DNA from: NIC37A-2 sp050289625
GTDB lineage: Bacteria > Myxococcota_A > Polyangia > Polyangiales > Polyangiaceae
Direction: 5' to 3'
Length of the DNA: 59,745 nucleotides
NCBI GenBank assembly: GCA_050289625.1
Contig: JBNKGC010000010.1
Location: 1 to 59,745, forward strand
Made by a program: the position numbers and the translations under genes. The notes under the pieces were generated by a model, which had not been told where the DNA came from, made no database searches, and worked only from the letters and a program-made list of their open reading frames with translations. Below are positions 43,982-52,616 of the stretch, one piece after another; the stretch's first letter is position 1; every line of letters begins with the position of its first letter.

Positions 43982-45602
43982 CCATCCCACCCCCACTTGG
44001 TACTCCGTCGGGCGGCTTGGGGGTACCCACCAGATCGCTCTTCTGACTCGCCTCCGGCTTCCGCGGCGCGACGCGCACCAAGGGCTGTCGTTTCGTGTTC
44101 CGCGGTGGTGGCTGAGGGCTCATGACCGTCGCCGACCGAGCAGCGTCCCCGGCACCGCTCGGACGGGGAGCGTCTTCGCCTTCGGCTTTCTCGGCCGCGT
44201 CCGACGCATCCTCTTGGCCAGGCGTCTGATCCGGCGCCGCCTCCGCCTCTGCACCCCGAACGGTGGTCGATGCCGAGGCCCTCTCACCGGGCCCTGCTTC
44301 CGCTTCCGATGCCGCGTTCGCATCCAGGGGGGCGCGGTGGGGTTCCTCCGCCGGTCCGGCTTGCTCCGCCGCTGGTTCGCCCGCAGCCTGGCGCCCCTTC
44401 AGCACCAGCCCGATGGCTCCCGAAAGGAGCACACCCGCCGCGATGGCGGCAATCACGAGCCGCGCGCGGTGCGAAGACTCATGCTTTGTCCCTGGGGGGA
44501 GAGAGCTCAGAGTGTCTCCGCCAGCGCCCGGTGCGGAGCGCGCGGTCACCGCGGGATCGCTCGTCGCGACCGTCTCGGCCAGGGCGCCCGCTTCCCCGCC
44601 GGCTACGTGCTCCTCAACCTCCGTCACCGAAGAGGGCGTACCGCTCGGTTGGGTGGTTGCGCCCGTGGAGGCAATGTTCGCGATGCGCACTGCTGCGTCC
44701 CGGTGGCTCGTTCCCGCGAATGGGGAAAGCGCCTGCGCGAGCTCTGCCACCGTCTGAAAGCGGTCAGAACGATTCTTTTCGAGGCAGCGCCCGATGACAC
44801 GCACCAGGGCCGGATCGATTCCCGGTCTCAGGCGTTCGATGCGCGGTGGCTGGTCCGCGACGATCTTCGCCGACACGGAGCTGACACTCTCACCGGCAAA
44901 GGGAGCCACCCCGGTGAGCACCTCGTAGAGCACGCAACCGAGCGCCCAGATGTCGGTACGACAGTCGACGTCGCGCGCCGACCGAACCTGCTCCGGCGAC
45001 ATGTACTGGGGAGACCCCAGCATGGTGGCAGTCTGAGTCAGACTGACGTCTTCGGAGGGAGCCCTTTCGCCGAGCACCTTCGAGATCCCGAAGTCGACGA
45101 CCTTGACGATGCGACTTCCATCGGGCTGCCTGCAGACAAACAGGTTCGAAGGTTTGACGTCGCGGTGGACGACCTTCATCGCGTGAGCCTCCACCAAAGC
45201 TTCACACGCCTCGAGCACGTAGCCGACGGCCTCCTCGATCGGCAGGGTCAACCGTCGTTCGAGCTCTTCGCCGAGGTCGTTCCCTTCGAGGTACTCCATC
45301 ACCATGTACGGGGCACCGCCCGGGAGCGTACCGACGTCGAAGACCCGAACGACGTGCCGCCCCCTCAGGCCGACCGATGCCTGTGCTTCCCGGAGGAAGC
45401 GTGACACGACGTCCGGCACCTCGATCATGTGAGGCAGGAGCATCTTGATGGCGACGCGCTGGTCGAGCAGATCGTGCCGAGCCAACAGCACGACACCCAT
45501 CCCGCCCGTCGCGATCAATTCCTCGACGACATATTTGTCGGCGATGCGGTCGCCTGGGACGGGAAGAGTTGGTTCGATGGTTTCGATCGGCTCGGAGTCC
45601 AC
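43956..45602 (-). CDS. Transmembrane Ser/Thr protein kinase
   Basis: The 548-aa protein starts at a GTG. The kinase domain is residues 20-297: glycine loop IATGGMGVV (the first Gly of GxGxxG is Ala31), Lys53 in VAIK, HRDVKPSN at 146-153, DFG at 170-172, the activation segment SPQYMSPEQ and RCLEKNRSDRFQTVAELAQA at the end. A Thr/Ala/Gly-rich juxtamembrane linker is followed by a single membrane helix at about 381-401 (RLVIAAIAAGVLLSGAIGLV), then an extracytoplasmic Glu/Ala/Pro-rich tail of about 145 residues with no recognised sensor fold. It likely phosphorylates cytoplasmic partners in response to envelope state. The gene overlaps the downstream TPR/PEGA-like gene. Confidence 0.93.
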   Translation of the reverse strand: MDSEPIETIEPTLPVPGDRIADKYVVEELIATGGMGVVLLARHDLLDQRVAIKMLLPHMIEVPDVVSRFLREAQASVGLRGRHVVRVFDVGTLPGGAPYMVMEYLEGNDLGEELERRLTLPIEEAVGYVLEACEALVEAHAMKVVHRDVKPSNLFVCRQPDGSRIVKVVDFGISKVLGERAPSEDVSLTQTATMLGSPQYMSPEQVRSARDVDCRTDIWALGCVLYEVLTGVAPFAGESVSSVSAKIVADQPPRIERLRPGIDPALVRVIGRCLEKNRSDRFQTVAELAQALSPFAGTSHRDAAVRIANIASTGATTQPSGTPSSVTEVEEHVAGGEAGALAETVATSDPAVTARSAPGAGGDTLSSLPPGTKHESSHRARLVIAAIAAGVLLSGAIGLVLKGRQAAGEPAAEQAGPAEEPHRAPLDANAASEAEAGPGERASASTTVRGAEAEAAPDQTPGQEDASDAAEKAEGEDAPRPSGAGDAARSATVMSPQPPPRNTKRQPLVRVAPRKPEASQKSDLVGTPKPPDGVPSGGGMDDVLEDRE

Positions 45603-45626
45603 GAGTTCGCCACCCGGCGGGATCGT

Positions 45627-46139
45627 CTACTTCGGGGCTTTGGGGACGTCGACGTACAACGTGGCGGCCCCCCCGGCCTGTTCGACCATCCGGTGCGTCA
45701 GGGCTGCTTCCTTGCGGAGCTTCACCACCAAGGACACGGCGTCCTTTTCCGGGACGAGCGTCGCGCTCAGAACGTTCGAAGCGAAGTGCTTGGCGAGGAG
45801 AGGATTTCGATTGTTGCGAATGGTGATCCGCGCGCCCTTCAGGGTGTAGGTCACGACCGTTCCCTCCTGCTTCTTCGTGACGGGAACCGACTCGGTCACC
45901 TCCACGCGCAAGCTCGCGCTCCCGTCGTCGTGCACACGAAAGCCGGTGTACGTGACGACCGGCCCTTGGTCCTTTTTAGCGAATGGCAGCACCTGCTCGC
46001 CGGATCCGTCGGGCACGCTGGGAGAAACCGCCAGGGCGGATGCAGCACACGAGGCAGCCGCCAGAGCAATTGCCGCCGCCCGACGCGGGCGGCGCGCCAC
46101 GGGGCTCGAAAGCAAGAGCGGGGTCCGGACGACAGTCAT
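45627..46139 (-). CDS. Secreted protein of unknown function
   Basis: The 170-aa protein starts at an ATG with CAGGAGTT about 8 nt upstream; the open frame extends much further upstream but in a sense that is antisense-like to the RNase Z gene and should be ignored. Residues 1-38 form a signal peptide (basic start, AAAIALAAASCAASALA). The mature part is beta-rich: VVTYTGFRVHDDGSASLRVE, VTYTLKGARITIRNNRNPLL, LSATLVPEKDAVSLVVKLRK, ending GAATLYVDVPKAPK. This alternation resembles the AMIN-type or secretin-associated beta domain, but I cannot assign it. It lies 24 bp upstream of the Ser/Thr kinase gene on the same strand, so it may be its cotranscribed partner. Confidence 0.65.
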   Translation of the reverse strand: MTVVRTPLLLSSPVARRPRRAAAIALAAASCAASALAVSPSVPDGSGEQVLPFAKKDQGPVVTYTGFRVHDDGSASLRVEVTESVPVTKKQEGTVVTYTLKGARITIRNNRNPLLAKHFASNVLSATLVPEKDAVSLVVKLRKEAALTHRMVEQAGGAATLYVDVPKAPK

Positions 46140-46330
46140 GGCAACTCCTGCATGTTGGCGCGAAATGGCCTGCAGAGGAAAGTTCGACGTCGCAGCAGGC
46201 CGCCCCGAAGCAGTCGATCTCAACAAAAAGGCGCGGAAGAGCTCCCAGCTAGAATGCACCCGGATCCCCTCGCGAAGCGGTTTTGGGGTGGACCCTGCCG
46301 CGAGCTTATTGAAATACTTCAGTGAGTTCG

Positions 46331-47179
46331 TCAGCCGGGCCAGTGTCCCTTCGCGGGGGCGAAGATGGACAGACGATCCCATAGATGGGCCGGACAACGC
46401 TGCTCGAGGATCTGACGCACCTCTGCGGGCGAGTAGACCTGGCTGAAGTGCATCAGCACGAGATGTTCGTTCTCGAACCGATCGGCGCGTTTGATCACTT
46501 CGTCCAGGTGGATGTGTCCGCGCGTACGACTCTCCGCGACGTCCTTTCGGTCGTCGAGGAAGGTGCACTCGAGGATCAACACGCGGCTCTTGTAGAGCGC
46601 TGGCTCCCGATCGACGACCTCGATGGTGGTGTCCGTGGCGTAGGCCACCTCGTCGCGGTCGACGGTCACGAAGAGGGGCTCGCCCGCTTGTTTGCGTCGA
46701 CCGATCTCGGCGCCCGGAAGACCCAGGAACTCGGGCTTCAGCTTCTCGACGCGCCGAAACAGCTGGTACCCGACCGATGGGACCGGGTGGAACGTCGGAA
46801 ACACGCGTACGTAGAGGTCCGAATGCAGGTGGTATTCGTCCCCCGGAGACACCGGCACCCAATCGACCGTGGGCTCGTAGCGCTGGATGCGACCCAATGC
46901 TTCGATCGCCACGCGGATCTCGTCGGCAATCTGCACCGGGAGGAAAGTGCGCGGCGCTCCCTTGCGACTGAGCCCCCTCACCCCCAGGAGCCCCGCCAAC
47001 GCCCCCATGTGATCGGCATGCCCGTGACTCAGAAACAGGTGATCGAGCCCTACGAACGAGCGCGGCGCGATGCCGATGTCGAAGAGCGCATCGAGCTCGG
47101 GGACGCTGATGGACGTGTAGACGCCGCCCACGGACACACCGCAAATGGTGTACGGACCAGCTTGAAGTCGAGTCAGCAT
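46331..47179 (-). CDS. Ribonuclease Z-like metallo-beta-lactamase-fold hydrolase
   Basis: The 282-aa protein contains the metal motif LSHGHADHMGAL (about 50-61: His-x-His-x-Asp-His), a later Asp in YATDTTIEVV (about 180), LILECTFLDD (about 199-208) and the terminal His in MHFSQVYSP. The order and the 'HxHxDHxG...LExTF...H(F)S' pattern are those of RNase Z/ElaC-related proteins, which process tRNA 3' ends; the length and lack of the full exosite make a broader MBL-fold hydrolase role equally possible. Its start overlaps the methyltransferase stop by 7 nt, so the two genes are coupled. Confidence 0.8.
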   Translation of the reverse strand: MLTRLQAGPYTICGVSVGGVYTSISVPELDALFDIGIAPRSFVGLDHLFLSHGHADHMGALAGLLGVRGLSRKGAPRTFLPVQIADEIRVAIEALGRIQRYEPTVDWVPVSPGDEYHLHSDLYVRVFPTFHPVPSVGYQLFRRVEKLKPEFLGLPGAEIGRRKQAGEPLFVTVDRDEVAYATDTTIEVVDREPALYKSRVLILECTFLDDRKDVAESRTRGHIHLDEVIKRADRFENEHLVLMHFSQVYSPAEVRQILEQRCPAHLWDRLSIFAPAKGHWPG

Positions 47180-47976
47180 GCGCAGCTCACCACCAGAGTC
47201 TCCGTGCCTGCATCCGGCGCGCGATTCGTGAAATCAGCGCGGAAACGGATCCTCGAGAAGCCATTGTAGTGGAGCAGGAGCTCGAGCTCCCGCGGGAAGA
47301 ACTGACGATGGGCGAGCAGCCGAGGACGCCGATTGGAAGGCACGCCCCCGTGAATTTCGGTCGTCAGCACTTGGGACATCGGATCGTAGTCGAAGCTCGA
47401 CTGCGCAGCATTCGGGGCATTCGAGATAGCCGGCCCCCCGGCCAGCTCGTGCGGGCGTGGCACGTAGACGTCGAAGACGAAGCGGCCAGCTGGCTCCAAG
47501 TGGGCTCGCACTCCGGCGAGGAAGGCTTCGACGTCCGAACGGTTGTAGAGATGTTGGAAGGTGTTGAAGGGTGCGATCACCAGCGGCCACTTGCGCCGGA
47601 GGCGAACGCTGCGCATGTCGGCGCGGCGCGTCTGAATCCGTTTTCGCACTTCGACCGCTTCGCGCGCGGTCTTCTTCCTCAGCTCCGCGAGCATCGCCTC
47701 GGAGAGCTCGACCGCGTACACATGAGCGCCAGCCCGCGCCATGGGCACGGTCACCCGCCCGGACCCCGCTCCGTACTCGAGAACCCGGCCCGCTTTGCGC
47801 GCGGCCCGAGCGTAGTACGCGACGTCCTCCTCGCGACCTTCGTAGAGGCAGTCGTACGCTGCCGCGTCCTCGTAGTGCTCGGCCGCCCCGGGGTGAAGCG
47901 GAAAGTGCTGGCGGGTCACGAGCAGGCAATACCACGCTTGACGTGGGGCGCTCCCCCCGGAAGTCTCCGAAACCAT
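47173..47976 (-). CDS. Class I SAM-dependent methyltransferase
   Basis: From the ATG at 47976 the protein is 267 aa; the frame is open further but the extra residues are Arg/Pro-rich and lie inside the divergent gene. Rossmann-fold motifs: GRVLEYGAGSGRVTVPMARA (motif I, about 63-82), HVYAVELSEAMLAELRKKTA (motif II/post I), RADMRSVRLRRKWPLVIAPF (motif III-like), and HLEPAGRFVFDVYVP. LLLHYNGFSRIRFRADFTNR closes the fold. The substrate is unknown. The start codon overlaps that of the divergent GH9 gene by two bases, leaving no intergenic space, so each promoter must lie inside the other gene or the real starts are further in. Confidence 0.85.
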   Translation of the reverse strand: MVSETSGGSAPRQAWYCLLVTRQHFPLHPGAAEHYEDAAAYDCLYEGREEDVAYYARAARKAGRVLEYGAGSGRVTVPMARAGAHVYAVELSEAMLAELRKKTAREAVEVRKRIQTRRADMRSVRLRRKWPLVIAPFNTFQHLYNRSDVEAFLAGVRAHLEPAGRFVFDVYVPRPHELAGGPAISNAPNAAQSSFDYDPMSQVLTTEIHGGVPSNRRPRLLAHRQFFPRELELLLHYNGFSRIRFRADFTNRAPDAGTETLVVSCAC

Positions 47977-50044
47977 GAGTGGAGTGGCGTCCGAGCGGGG
48001 GCGAAAGCGACATGGGCATCTCTTGGGCCGAGGACGGCGCGACCGCGGATCGCGGCGATTGCTCATTGCCTCGCTGGGAACCCTCTTCGCGACGGCGTGT
48101 CTTCAGCCGTACGAACCAGCGGAAACCGCCAAGGCCGAAAAGGCCCCGGTGACCAAGACCATTCCTGCCAAGCCTCGAGCCCAACCCGCACCCGCCATGC
48201 CCGGCAAGAACGTTCCCGCCATCAAGGTGGACACCGTGGGTTACCCGGCGACCTGGCGGAAGCTCGCGATCTTCAACGTGCAGCCGACACGACCGGTCGT
48301 TTTGGCCGAGCAGGGCCAGATCGTGTACGAAATCCCGACCACCAGCGTCATCCAACGGAGCCTCGATCCGGCTTCGGGCGACCCGGTCTGGCACGTGGAG
48401 TTCACGCCATTCGACCAGGTGGGTCGCTATCGGCTCGCTGACGGGGACGTGAAGTCGGATTTCTTCACCATCGGCCCCGACGGCTATCAACGCGCTCTGA
48501 TCGCCGCTCAGAAGCAGTTTTACTTCCAGCGGTCGCGCACGGCGTTGGTGCGCCCCTACGCTGAATGGGAGGGCGACGCCTACCTCCGGGAGCGCCCCTC
48601 GCACGTGCACGAAGACGTCGGTTGGGACCTGCTCGATTACCCCGAGAAGCGCCGCAAGTGGAAGGTTGAGGGCGGGTGGCACGACGCCGGCAACTACGAC
48701 ATGTACGTGCCTTCCACAGCGCCGACGGCGCAGGCACTCCTGATGGCGTTCGAAGAGAAACCGGAGATGTTCGCCGACAACGATCTGAACATCCCCGAGT
48801 CGGGCAACGGAGTGCCCGACATCCTCGACGAAGTGAAGTGGGGACTCACTTGGGTGCTCTCGGTCCAAGAAAAAGAAAGCGGAGCCTTTCGTCACCGCGA
48901 GGCCGTCATGGAATGGACGCCCGAGGTGCCAGCGGATCAGGACAGAACCGCACGGTGGGTCGCCGGCCCCAGCACCGCGGCGACCGCCAAAGCCGTGGCG
49001 GCGCTCGCCGTTGCGGCACGGGTGTTCGAGCAATACGACGAAGCCTTCTCCAAACGCTGCGCCGAAGCTGCCAAGAAGGGATGGGGTTTTCTCGAGGCTC
49101 ACCCCCAGCAGATTCGCGTCGACGGGAAGGGCAGCAAGCAGCCCGAATGGGATGATGAGCCGGGGCGCAACGACACCGGAGCTCGCTTCACTGCCTCCGC
49201 CGAGATGTGGCGCACGTTCCGCGACGAGGGCGCTCTCGCCACGGTCCGCGCGGGGATGGATGCGCCGGAAGCGCAGCCGAGCGAGTTCATCAAGGGCGCT
49301 TGGGCGAACCTGAGTCGCTGGGCCCTCACCACCCTCGCCCGCGACCAGGAAACCCCCAACGACATCCGAGGCTCCGCGCAGCAGCGGCTGATCGCAGCGG
49401 CGCTGAGCCTCCGTCAGCAGATCGAGCAAGTCGACGGCTACCGCTGCGCCTCGCGCCCCGAAGATTACTATTGGGGGCACAACTCGAACTTGATGGAGAA
49501 GGCCCACATCCTGTTGGTCGCCGCCGAACTCACCGGAGAGCACTGGCCCCGAGACGCCGCTCGCGACCAATGGCACTGGATGCTCGGTCGCAACCCCAAC
49601 GGCTACAGCATGGTCACGCGTGTGGGCAAAGGACCGACCCGGATCTACCACATGGAGTGGGGCAGCTACGAGCCGCCTCCGCCCGGGTACCTCGTTGGGG
49701 GACCAAACGCCGTGCAGATGAAGATGCTCTCGCCCGAAGCACCCGCGAAGGCGATTCTCTGGGACAACCCCGAGCCGCTCCGATCCGGGCTTCCAGCTCA
49801 CGCCTTGTGGCACTGGAAGCAGAGCGACCTGTGGGACGGGGGCTTCCTGCCCGAGGGGGACTGGACCAATGGTTGGTGGGCCGTCACCGAAGGTGACATC
49901 TACTACAACGCCAATCTCGTGCTCGTCGCCGCTCACATGCAGGAGAAGGCACCCCAGCCTTCGCCCCCGCCTCCGACGGCAGCCCTGGGAACGCCCGAAC
50001 CATCGGCCGGCTCACTTCAGCCGGCTCGCCCCGCGAAGCCATGA
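47975..50044 (+). CDS. Glycoside hydrolase family 9 (cellulase-type) lipoprotein with altered catalytic motif
   Basis: The 689-aa protein has an N-terminal basic stretch, a hydrophobic core and a lipobox-like FATAC near residue 42. Residues about 80-165 form the Ig-like CelD N-domain (VDTVGYPATWRKLAIFNV, FDQVGRYRL). The GH9 (alpha/alpha)6 domain follows: GGWHDAGNYDMYV at 233-245, NIPESGNGVPDILDEVKWGL (about 272-291), WGHNSNLMEKAHILLVAAEL, MLGRNPNGYSMVT and WWAVTEGDIYYNANLVL with acid Glu639. The family base is the second Asp of DAGD; here that residue is Asn240. The enzyme acts, if active, on beta-1,4-glucans at the cell surface. A Pro/Ser-rich tail ends the protein. Confidence 0.9.
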   Translation: MSGVASERGRKRHGHLLGRGRRDRGSRRLLIASLGTLFATACLQPYEPAETAKAEKAPVTKTIPAKPRAQPAPAMPGKNVPAIKVDTVGYPATWRKLAIFNVQPTRPVVLAEQGQIVYEIPTTSVIQRSLDPASGDPVWHVEFTPFDQVGRYRLADGDVKSDFFTIGPDGYQRALIAAQKQFYFQRSRTALVRPYAEWEGDAYLRERPSHVHEDVGWDLLDYPEKRRKWKVEGGWHDAGNYDMYVPSTAPTAQALLMAFEEKPEMFADNDLNIPESGNGVPDILDEVKWGLTWVLSVQEKESGAFRHREAVMEWTPEVPADQDRTARWVAGPSTAATAKAVAALAVAARVFEQYDEAFSKRCAEAAKKGWGFLEAHPQQIRVDGKGSKQPEWDDEPGRNDTGARFTASAEMWRTFRDEGALATVRAGMDAPEAQPSEFIKGAWANLSRWALTTLARDQETPNDIRGSAQQRLIAAALSLRQQIEQVDGYRCASRPEDYYWGHNSNLMEKAHILLVAAELTGEHWPRDAARDQWHWMLGRNPNGYSMVTRVGKGPTRIYHMEWGSYEPPPPGYLVGGPNAVQMKMLSPEAPAKAILWDNPEPLRSGLPAHALWHWKQSDLWDGGFLPEGDWTNGWWAVTEGDIYYNANLVLVAAHMQEKAPQPSPPPPTAALGTPEPSAGSLQPARPAKP

Positions 50045-50082
50045 CGCAGCAAGCGATGATCGCTGTGGTTGCTTGCTCGGTC

Positions 50083-50107
50083 GCGGCAAACGGTAACCGT
50101 TTGCCGC
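50083..50107. repeat. Perfect 25-nt inverted repeat
   Basis: GCGGCAAACGG at 50083-50093 pairs fully with CCGTTTGCCGC at 50097-50107 around the centre TAA. It lies 39 bp after the GH9 stop and 100 bp before the next lipoprotein start. There is no T tract, so it could be a rho-independent-like stem without tail, or an operator. Confidence 0.7.
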
Positions 50108-50206
50108 TCGAGGCCCACTCGCCGAGCGGTGCGCGAACGCGCCACTGAGCAATCACTCACCAGCGCGCTTGAAGCGACGCCTGGCGCGCTGTTACATTCG
50201 TCGGCC

Positions 50207-51685
50207 ATGTTCGGGGTCAAGGGGCGGCGGCTGCGCCCAACAAAGGGGCTGGCCTGGGCCGCACTCACTGCCCTGAGCACAGGTGTGAGCTGCAACCTGG
50301 TTCTCGGTTTGGATGAAGATCGTGAGCTCGGGGACGATGGCGCTGGCGGAGCCGCGGGCGCCGGAGGAAGCTCGTCGATCGGAGGCACGCCTGCGGCGGG
50401 AGGCGCTACGGAGGGCAGTGGCTCCGCAGGCTCCGCGGGCGGCGGCGGACTCTCAACGGGCGGCGGCGGTGCGATGGGCGAGATCAGCGGCGGCTCGACC
50501 AGCACCGGTGGCTCGATGGGGGGCGGCGGGTCGATCAGCACCGGAGGCTTCGGGGGGACTTTCGACTGCCAGAGCTTCGCACCCCACGATGCCTCGGTCG
50601 ATCAGCATTGGGCTCACCCGAGCCTCGCCTATCATTCCGGAGCACAGAACTGGGGTGTGAGCTGGGGCTATTGGTCGAGCCAGATCGCCTACGATCGTTT
50701 GGACGCCACCGGCACGTTGATCACCACGGCCAGCGACTCTCTCCCGGTCACCACCAGCAGCGGCGTCAGCCGAGGCGACGCCGCCATCGCTCCTCTCCTC
50801 GACTCGTTCGTCATTGCGTACGGCGATCAAGAAGCTTCGACCATCACCCCTCGCTTGGTGCGTGTCACACCAGCTTCAGGCGCGGCGGAGGCAGGCCCGG
50901 GGGCCGGGGCCGTAGGCGCCGACACGAACCTTCCGTACGTCGAGGGTTTGGCCGTTTCCGAAGGCGCCAGCTTCGCCGAGAGCGCCGTGCTCACCGTTCT
51001 ACGCACGACCGGTCCTTCCCCGGGAGCAGCGCTCGTGCGGCGTTTCAACGGGGAGACCGTCGCCACGGGAGACGATGATCTCGCGAACACCAAGGCAGCC
51101 GATGCGGCGTACGTGCCGGACGCGGATCGTTTCGCAGTCGTGTTGATGACTGACCAGGGCGCTCTCGAGCTCCGCACCTACCCCACCTCAGGCACCTTCA
51201 ACGCCACGACCCACGAGATCGGCGGACTCGCAGACGAGCCCACAGTCCCGTCCTTCGGGACCGGGCTCGCCATGACAGCTGCAGAAGGCGACGTGTTCGT
51301 CGCGTGGACCGACGCACGCATCGTGGGGAGCAGCCGCATCTACCTCACCAAAGTCGATGCACTCACCGGGGAGCGCGGAACCGGGACGACGGACTCCGTG
51401 TGGGTAAGCGAGGCGACGCCCGGCACGGCGAATTTTGCGCCTCGGCTCACCTTCGACGGACAACTGATCGTCGTGGCTTGGTTGGTCGACTCGGAAAACG
51501 CGATCTGGATGCGCCGCTTCGCTCCCGATTTGACCCCCGTGGGCAATGCCTTTTCGGCGACCGGCGACGTGCCGCTGGTCGAGACCCGGTTCGGCTTCGC
51601 GCGGGGAGAATCGAACGAGTACGGCCTGGCGTTTGGACAGAGCGACGTCTTTCAGATGCTCCGCGTCGTGTGCGACGGACCCTGA
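50207..51685 (+). CDS. Lipoprotein with Gly-rich linker, unknown function
   Basis: From the ATG at 50207 the protein is 492 aa; the upstream open sequence spans the inverted repeat and is non-coding in character. The signal sequence ends STGVSC (Cys near 29), followed by NLVLGLDEDREL, a 'C-N-x-x-L-G-x-D/E' start typical of myxobacterial lipoproteins. A linker of about 80 residues of GG(S/T/A) units spans 38-120. The remaining 370 residues are beta-rich with repeated patterns of about 50-60 residues (WGVSWGYWSSQIAYDRLDAT, FVIAYGDQEASTITPRLVRV, FVAWTDARIVGSSRIYLTKV, IVVAWLVDSENAIWMRRFAP), consistent with a propeller like the lipoprotein at 39953-41743, though without the Cys-rich module. It is probably surface-exposed. 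Confidence 0.8.
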   Translation: MFGVKGRRLRPTKGLAWAALTALSTGVSCNLVLGLDEDRELGDDGAGGAAGAGGSSSIGGTPAAGGATEGSGSAGSAGGGGLSTGGGGAMGEISGGSTSTGGSMGGGGSISTGGFGGTFDCQSFAPHDASVDQHWAHPSLAYHSGAQNWGVSWGYWSSQIAYDRLDATGTLITTASDSLPVTTSSGVSRGDAAIAPLLDSFVIAYGDQEASTITPRLVRVTPASGAAEAGPGAGAVGADTNLPYVEGLAVSEGASFAESAVLTVLRTTGPSPGAALVRRFNGETVATGDDDLANTKAADAAYVPDADRFAVVLMTDQGALELRTYPTSGTFNATTHEIGGLADEPTVPSFGTGLAMTAAEGDVFVAWTDARIVGSSRIYLTKVDALTGERGTGTTDSVWVSEATPGTANFAPRLTFDGQLIVVAWLVDSENAIWMRRFAPDLTPVGNAFSATGDVPLVETRFGFARGESNEYGLAFGQSDVFQMLRVVCDGP

Positions 51686-51752
51686 GATCCCGGGGCGAGG
51701 AGCTTCAGTAGTCACCCCGGCGCCCAGCGCCGGCACAGGAGAGGAACCCAAT

Positions 51753-52322
51753 ATGCCCACTTATTACGGAATTCTAACCGACTTCACCGACAGTTCCCCC
51801 GATGAGGCCGATCTCTTCGTCGGCATCGACCCCGTTCATGGGCGGCAAGAAGTCACCGTGAAGGTCTACAAGCCTGGTGCTCCCCCCGCGAAGACCACCT
51901 TCACCACGAATCAGGAGGGCTTCGGCAAAGCGGACAACCTCGATCCGGGAACTGACGATGCTCTGCTGGAAGTGCAGACCAGTTTCGATGCGGGCGTGAG
52001 CCTGCTCCAGCTCGCCAATCCGGGTCGGCTCTACGTGGTCCTCCCGAGCAGCTCTCAGACTCTCGGAAAGAAGTTCCAACTAGTGAGGAAGGGCGGCGAC
52101 TTCTTCGTGTTGGTGGGCAACCCCCAAAGCGCCCCGGCTACTGTGCAGGTCCAGTCGGGAACTGCCGCTCCGACGACGAAAATCGTGCAGCCCAATACCG
52201 TCGCCAAGATCGAAATCCCGTCACCACGCGCGGCGATCCAGATCACCAGCGACCAAGAGGTGTTGGTCCAAGGCAGCATCGGGCGCGGGACCAAGTCTGG
52301 TTTGATTCCACCGAGCTTGTAG
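51753..52322 (+). CDS. Unknown 189-aa beta-rich protein
   Basis: The gene starts at an ATG with AGGAGAGG upstream, a strong ribosome-binding site. No signal peptide or membrane helix is present. The sequence (YYGILTDFTDSSPDEADLFV, QEVTVKVYKPGAPPAKTTFT, RLYVVLPSSSQTLGKKFQLV, TKIVQPNTVAKIEIPSPRAA) suggests two beta domains with few charged clusters and no Cys. I do not recognise the family. It follows the lipoprotein after 67 bp on the same strand and precedes two hairpins and a 294-bp gap, so it may end that operon. Confidence 0.65.
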   Translation: MPTYYGILTDFTDSSPDEADLFVGIDPVHGRQEVTVKVYKPGAPPAKTTFTTNQEGFGKADNLDPGTDDALLEVQTSFDAGVSLLQLANPGRLYVVLPSSSQTLGKKFQLVRKGGDFFVLVGNPQSAPATVQVQSGTAAPTTKIVQPNTVAKIEIPSPRAAIQITSDQEVLVQGSIGRGTKSGLIPPSL

Positions 52323-52323
52323 G

Positions 52324-52366
52324 AGGGGCGGACCCGCCCCCCTCGTCGGCCGAAGTGAATTCGGCC
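52324..52366. terminator. Tandem hairpins, possible terminator
   Basis: GGGGCGG-ACCCGCCCC (about 52325-52340) and GGCCGAA-GTGAA-TTCGGCC (52348-52366) form two adjacent GC-rich stems immediately after the 189-aa gene. No T run follows, so termination is an inference from position. The remaining gap to 52616 holds no gene. Confidence 0.4.
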
Positions 52367-52616
52367 TCCTCACCCCACGGTCCGCCGGGTCTCCGGCGCC
52401 TCCCACTTGGTCGGCGGCGGCGACGCGGCGCCTCGTCACTCCTCGGGCTTCGCCTTCGCTTGCCTCGGGTTCTCGCCACCGTGAACGAGGCCGTCTTGGG
52501 CTAGCGCTGCTCGAGGCACTTGAAAAACCGCCGTGGTCATCCGCAGGTCACGGCGAATTACCGGGACCTTTCGCGCATTTGTGGCGCGTGATCCGTTTCA
52601 TTGCTACTCGGCTGCC

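Noticed and set aside
46140..47144. N-terminal extension of the secreted protein at 45627-46139 to 505 codons
   Set aside because: The extension is opposite in phase to the RNase Z-like gene on the same strand and precedes a good ribosome-binding site and signal peptide at 46139.
47234..49936. A 900-codon open frame on the minus strand opposite the GH9 gene
   Set aside because: It is antisense to a clear GH9 domain, is Arg/Gly/Pro-rich without any motif, and also crosses the methyltransferase in another phase. GC-rich DNA makes such frames by chance.
50083..50107. Transfer RNA or riboswitch
   Set aside because: Only a single short stem is present, with no cloverleaf or conserved aptamer core.
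52533..52616. Upstream in-frame start for the SNF2 helicase
   Set aside because: The added 28 residues are Arg-rich and unlike family N-termini; the ATG at 52617 begins the conserved-looking sequence.
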